Shown here piece after piece: positions 62,524 through 64,000 of a stretch of DNA of 64,000 bases. Every line of letters starts with the position of its first letter. Positions within the stretch are counted from its first letter, which is position 1. The DNA is from Agroathelia rolfsii (Eukaryota; Basidiomycota; Agaricomycetes; Amylocorticiales; Amylocorticiaceae). The notes under the pieces are model-generated. The model was not told the DNA's origin. It did not search any database and saw only the letters and a program-made list of their open reading frames with translations. The translations under genes and the position numbers were made by a program. Where the stretch lies: contig JABRWF010000003.1 in assembly GCA_018343915.1 (NCBI GenBank), positions 3,472,001 to 3,536,000 of the forward strand, read 5' to 3'.

Positions 62524-64000
62524 ATGGCGCCTGGCCGCTTCTCGAGGCTCATCGCCCTAACAAGCGCCATCCTCTTATCCTCACCCTTGCTGGCCTCCGG
62601 CCTCGCCACCCCGCAGGCTACAGCCAGCACTAACTCATCGGATAGCCCTATCGTCAAGCTCGACTATGGCACATATCAGGGCTATACCAGTGACGGTGGC
62701 GTCGACTACTTCCTAGGCATGGCTTATGCACAGCCGCCTGTGGGTAAACTGCGCTTCGCCAAGCCGCTACCCCCCGCGCCTTTCAACGGTGTACGCAACG
62801 CGACGGCGTACAGCAGTATGTGTGCGCAGCAGAACTCGACGACGACTCTCGCGTCGGATTTGACGAGCATACCGGGTGTAAATCTGAGCAGCACGTTTGT
62901 GGATTTGTTGTCATCTTTTACAAGTTCGACGAATGAACAATCGGAGGATTGTATGTATCGTTCATGTTCATTTGGGCAATTGGGGGTTGACGAGAGTAAC
63001 TTTGTTATCATCATTCATAAGGCTTGTATGTGAATGTCCTGAGGCCCACCAATACGCCTGTGTCCGCTAAACTTCCGGTTGTTGTCGTGAGTACACGGCT
63101 TATATTTACACTTGCGAATTTACTAGTACTGATTCCACATGTACCAGTGGATATACGGAGGTAGGAACAAACATCAAAGCTGCTCATCTCCATCGTGTTC
63201 TTAATCATAATATCAGGTGGCTTCGTAACGGGTGATGCATCCAGCACCGATGGTACGCCCATCATTCAGAGGTCCGTGGCCACTGGCGAGCCCATCATCT
63301 ATGTCTCGCTCAATTACCGATTGGGAGGTGAGTTCATCCCTATCTCGATATTTTTGCAATCAAGTATATTAAATAGCAAATATGACCAATGCGTAGCCTT
63401 TGGTTTCCTGGGTGGTCGCGAGGCCGAGGCGGCTGGCAGTGTCAATATCGGACTTTACGATCGTGCGTGCTGCAAACGTTTTATTTTTAAATCCTTATCT
63501 CTCGAGATATTAAGAGGCTATATTTTTCTCGTCCAGAGCGATTGGCGTTGCACTGGGTAAAGCATTACATTTCTCAGTTTGGTGGTGATCCCAACCGTGT
63601 TACGGTGTAAGCACAGTTATTTATCGCGCATATATTCACTTCTATATATCTCATGACTGTTTTTTCTTTCTTTCTTTCTTTCTTCCTTCCTTTAAATTAG
63701 GTGGGGACAGAGTGCAGGCTCGATGTCTATTCTCTCGCAGATGCTTGCCTTTGGTGGACGCGATGAGGGCCTGTTTCATGCTGCGTTCATGATGTCAGGC
63801 TACACCCAGCCAATCCTCTCCGTCGATGAGGCGCAGTTCTCGTACGACCAGATTGTAGAGTACACTGGCTGCTCGTCACCTTCTGCGATTGCTGCCCACG
63901 GGAACTCGACGCTTGAGTGTCTGCGCGAGGCGCCGTTCGAGTCAATTGTAGCAGCTGTGAACAGCACATCCGGCTTGCTGTCCTATGCGGGGCTGAACTT
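62524..64000 (+). CDS. Secreted type-B carboxylesterase/lipase, paralogue D (cut by window end)
   Basis: Partial; the reading frame runs off the window. Start 62524 gives signal peptide MAPGRFSRLIALTSAILLSS, then SPIVKLDYGTYQGYTSDGGV, LGMAYAQPPVGKLRFAKPLP and NEQSEDC. The exon after that gives LYVNVLRPTNTPVSAKLPVV. The oxyanion region is GGFVTGDASSTDGTPIIQRS; the nucleophile elbow is WGQSAGSMSILSQMLAFGGR (Ser near 63715). The acid and base residues lie beyond 64000. Intron positions match C. A TTTC microsatellite (about 63660-63690) fills the intron just before the nucleophile exon. It is nearest to paralogue C, 0.9 kb upstream in the same direction. Confidence 0.85.

Overview
The window is an intron-dense stretch of a filamentous fungal nuclear genome, most likely an agaricomycete (Basidiomycota). 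Introns are mostly about 50-65 nt with GT..AG ends. The zinc-cluster regulator carries the basidiomycete-style CAECRRLKIKCD/RRGCAALCPNG signature. A CBM1-linked GDSL esterase, a CFEM protein and a family of secreted type-B esterases fit a plant-litter or wood-decaying lifestyle. I saw no rRNA, tRNA, CRISPR array or intact transposon. Gene models were read by eye: termini and quoted splice junctions are checked base by base, and the other internal exons are approximate.

Layout. 0-4 kb: Zn(II)2Cys6 transcription factor (minus). 4-6.3 kb: no convincing gene. 6.3-8 kb: secreted CBM1-CE16 acetylesterase-like enzyme (plus). 8.4-11.1 kb: unrecognised Cys-rich protein (minus). 11.9-12.4 kb: small one-pass membrane protein with a PPxY tail (minus), divergent from GCN1 (plus, 13-22 kb). 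22.3-24.1 kb: two diverged direct copies of an approximately 0.8 kb repeat. 24.2-25.2 kb: CTD kinase subunit Ctk3 (plus), tail to tail with UTP20 (minus, 25.2-33.6 kb). 33.7-35.5 kb: FAD-dependent oxidoreductase (minus). 35.6-37 kb: gene-poor, with a perfect 21-bp-arm inverted repeat. 37-37.8 kb: CFEM GPI-type surface protein. 38.4-40.2 kb: membrane-anchored histidine-phosphatase-fold protein whose RHG motif reads RSG. 40.8-43.1 kb: SRP72 and a pinin-like protein sharing a 100-bp divergent promoter. 44.5-47.4 kb: membrane-anchored GH5 exo-beta-1,3-glucanase-like protein. 48.3-64 kb: four secreted type-B carboxylesterases (two minus, two plus) around a cytosolic lactonase-fold protein.

The first two thirds mix housekeeping genes (GCN1, Ctk3, UTP20, SRP72, pinin) with surface and secreted functions. 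The last 16 kb is an accessory, duplication-built esterase array. The least ordinary items are the active-site-substituted phosphatase homologue, the esterase/lactonase array, the unrecognised Cys-rich protein, the PPxY membrane protein, the paired intergenic repeat, and the 16-nt micro-exon inside the zinc cluster.
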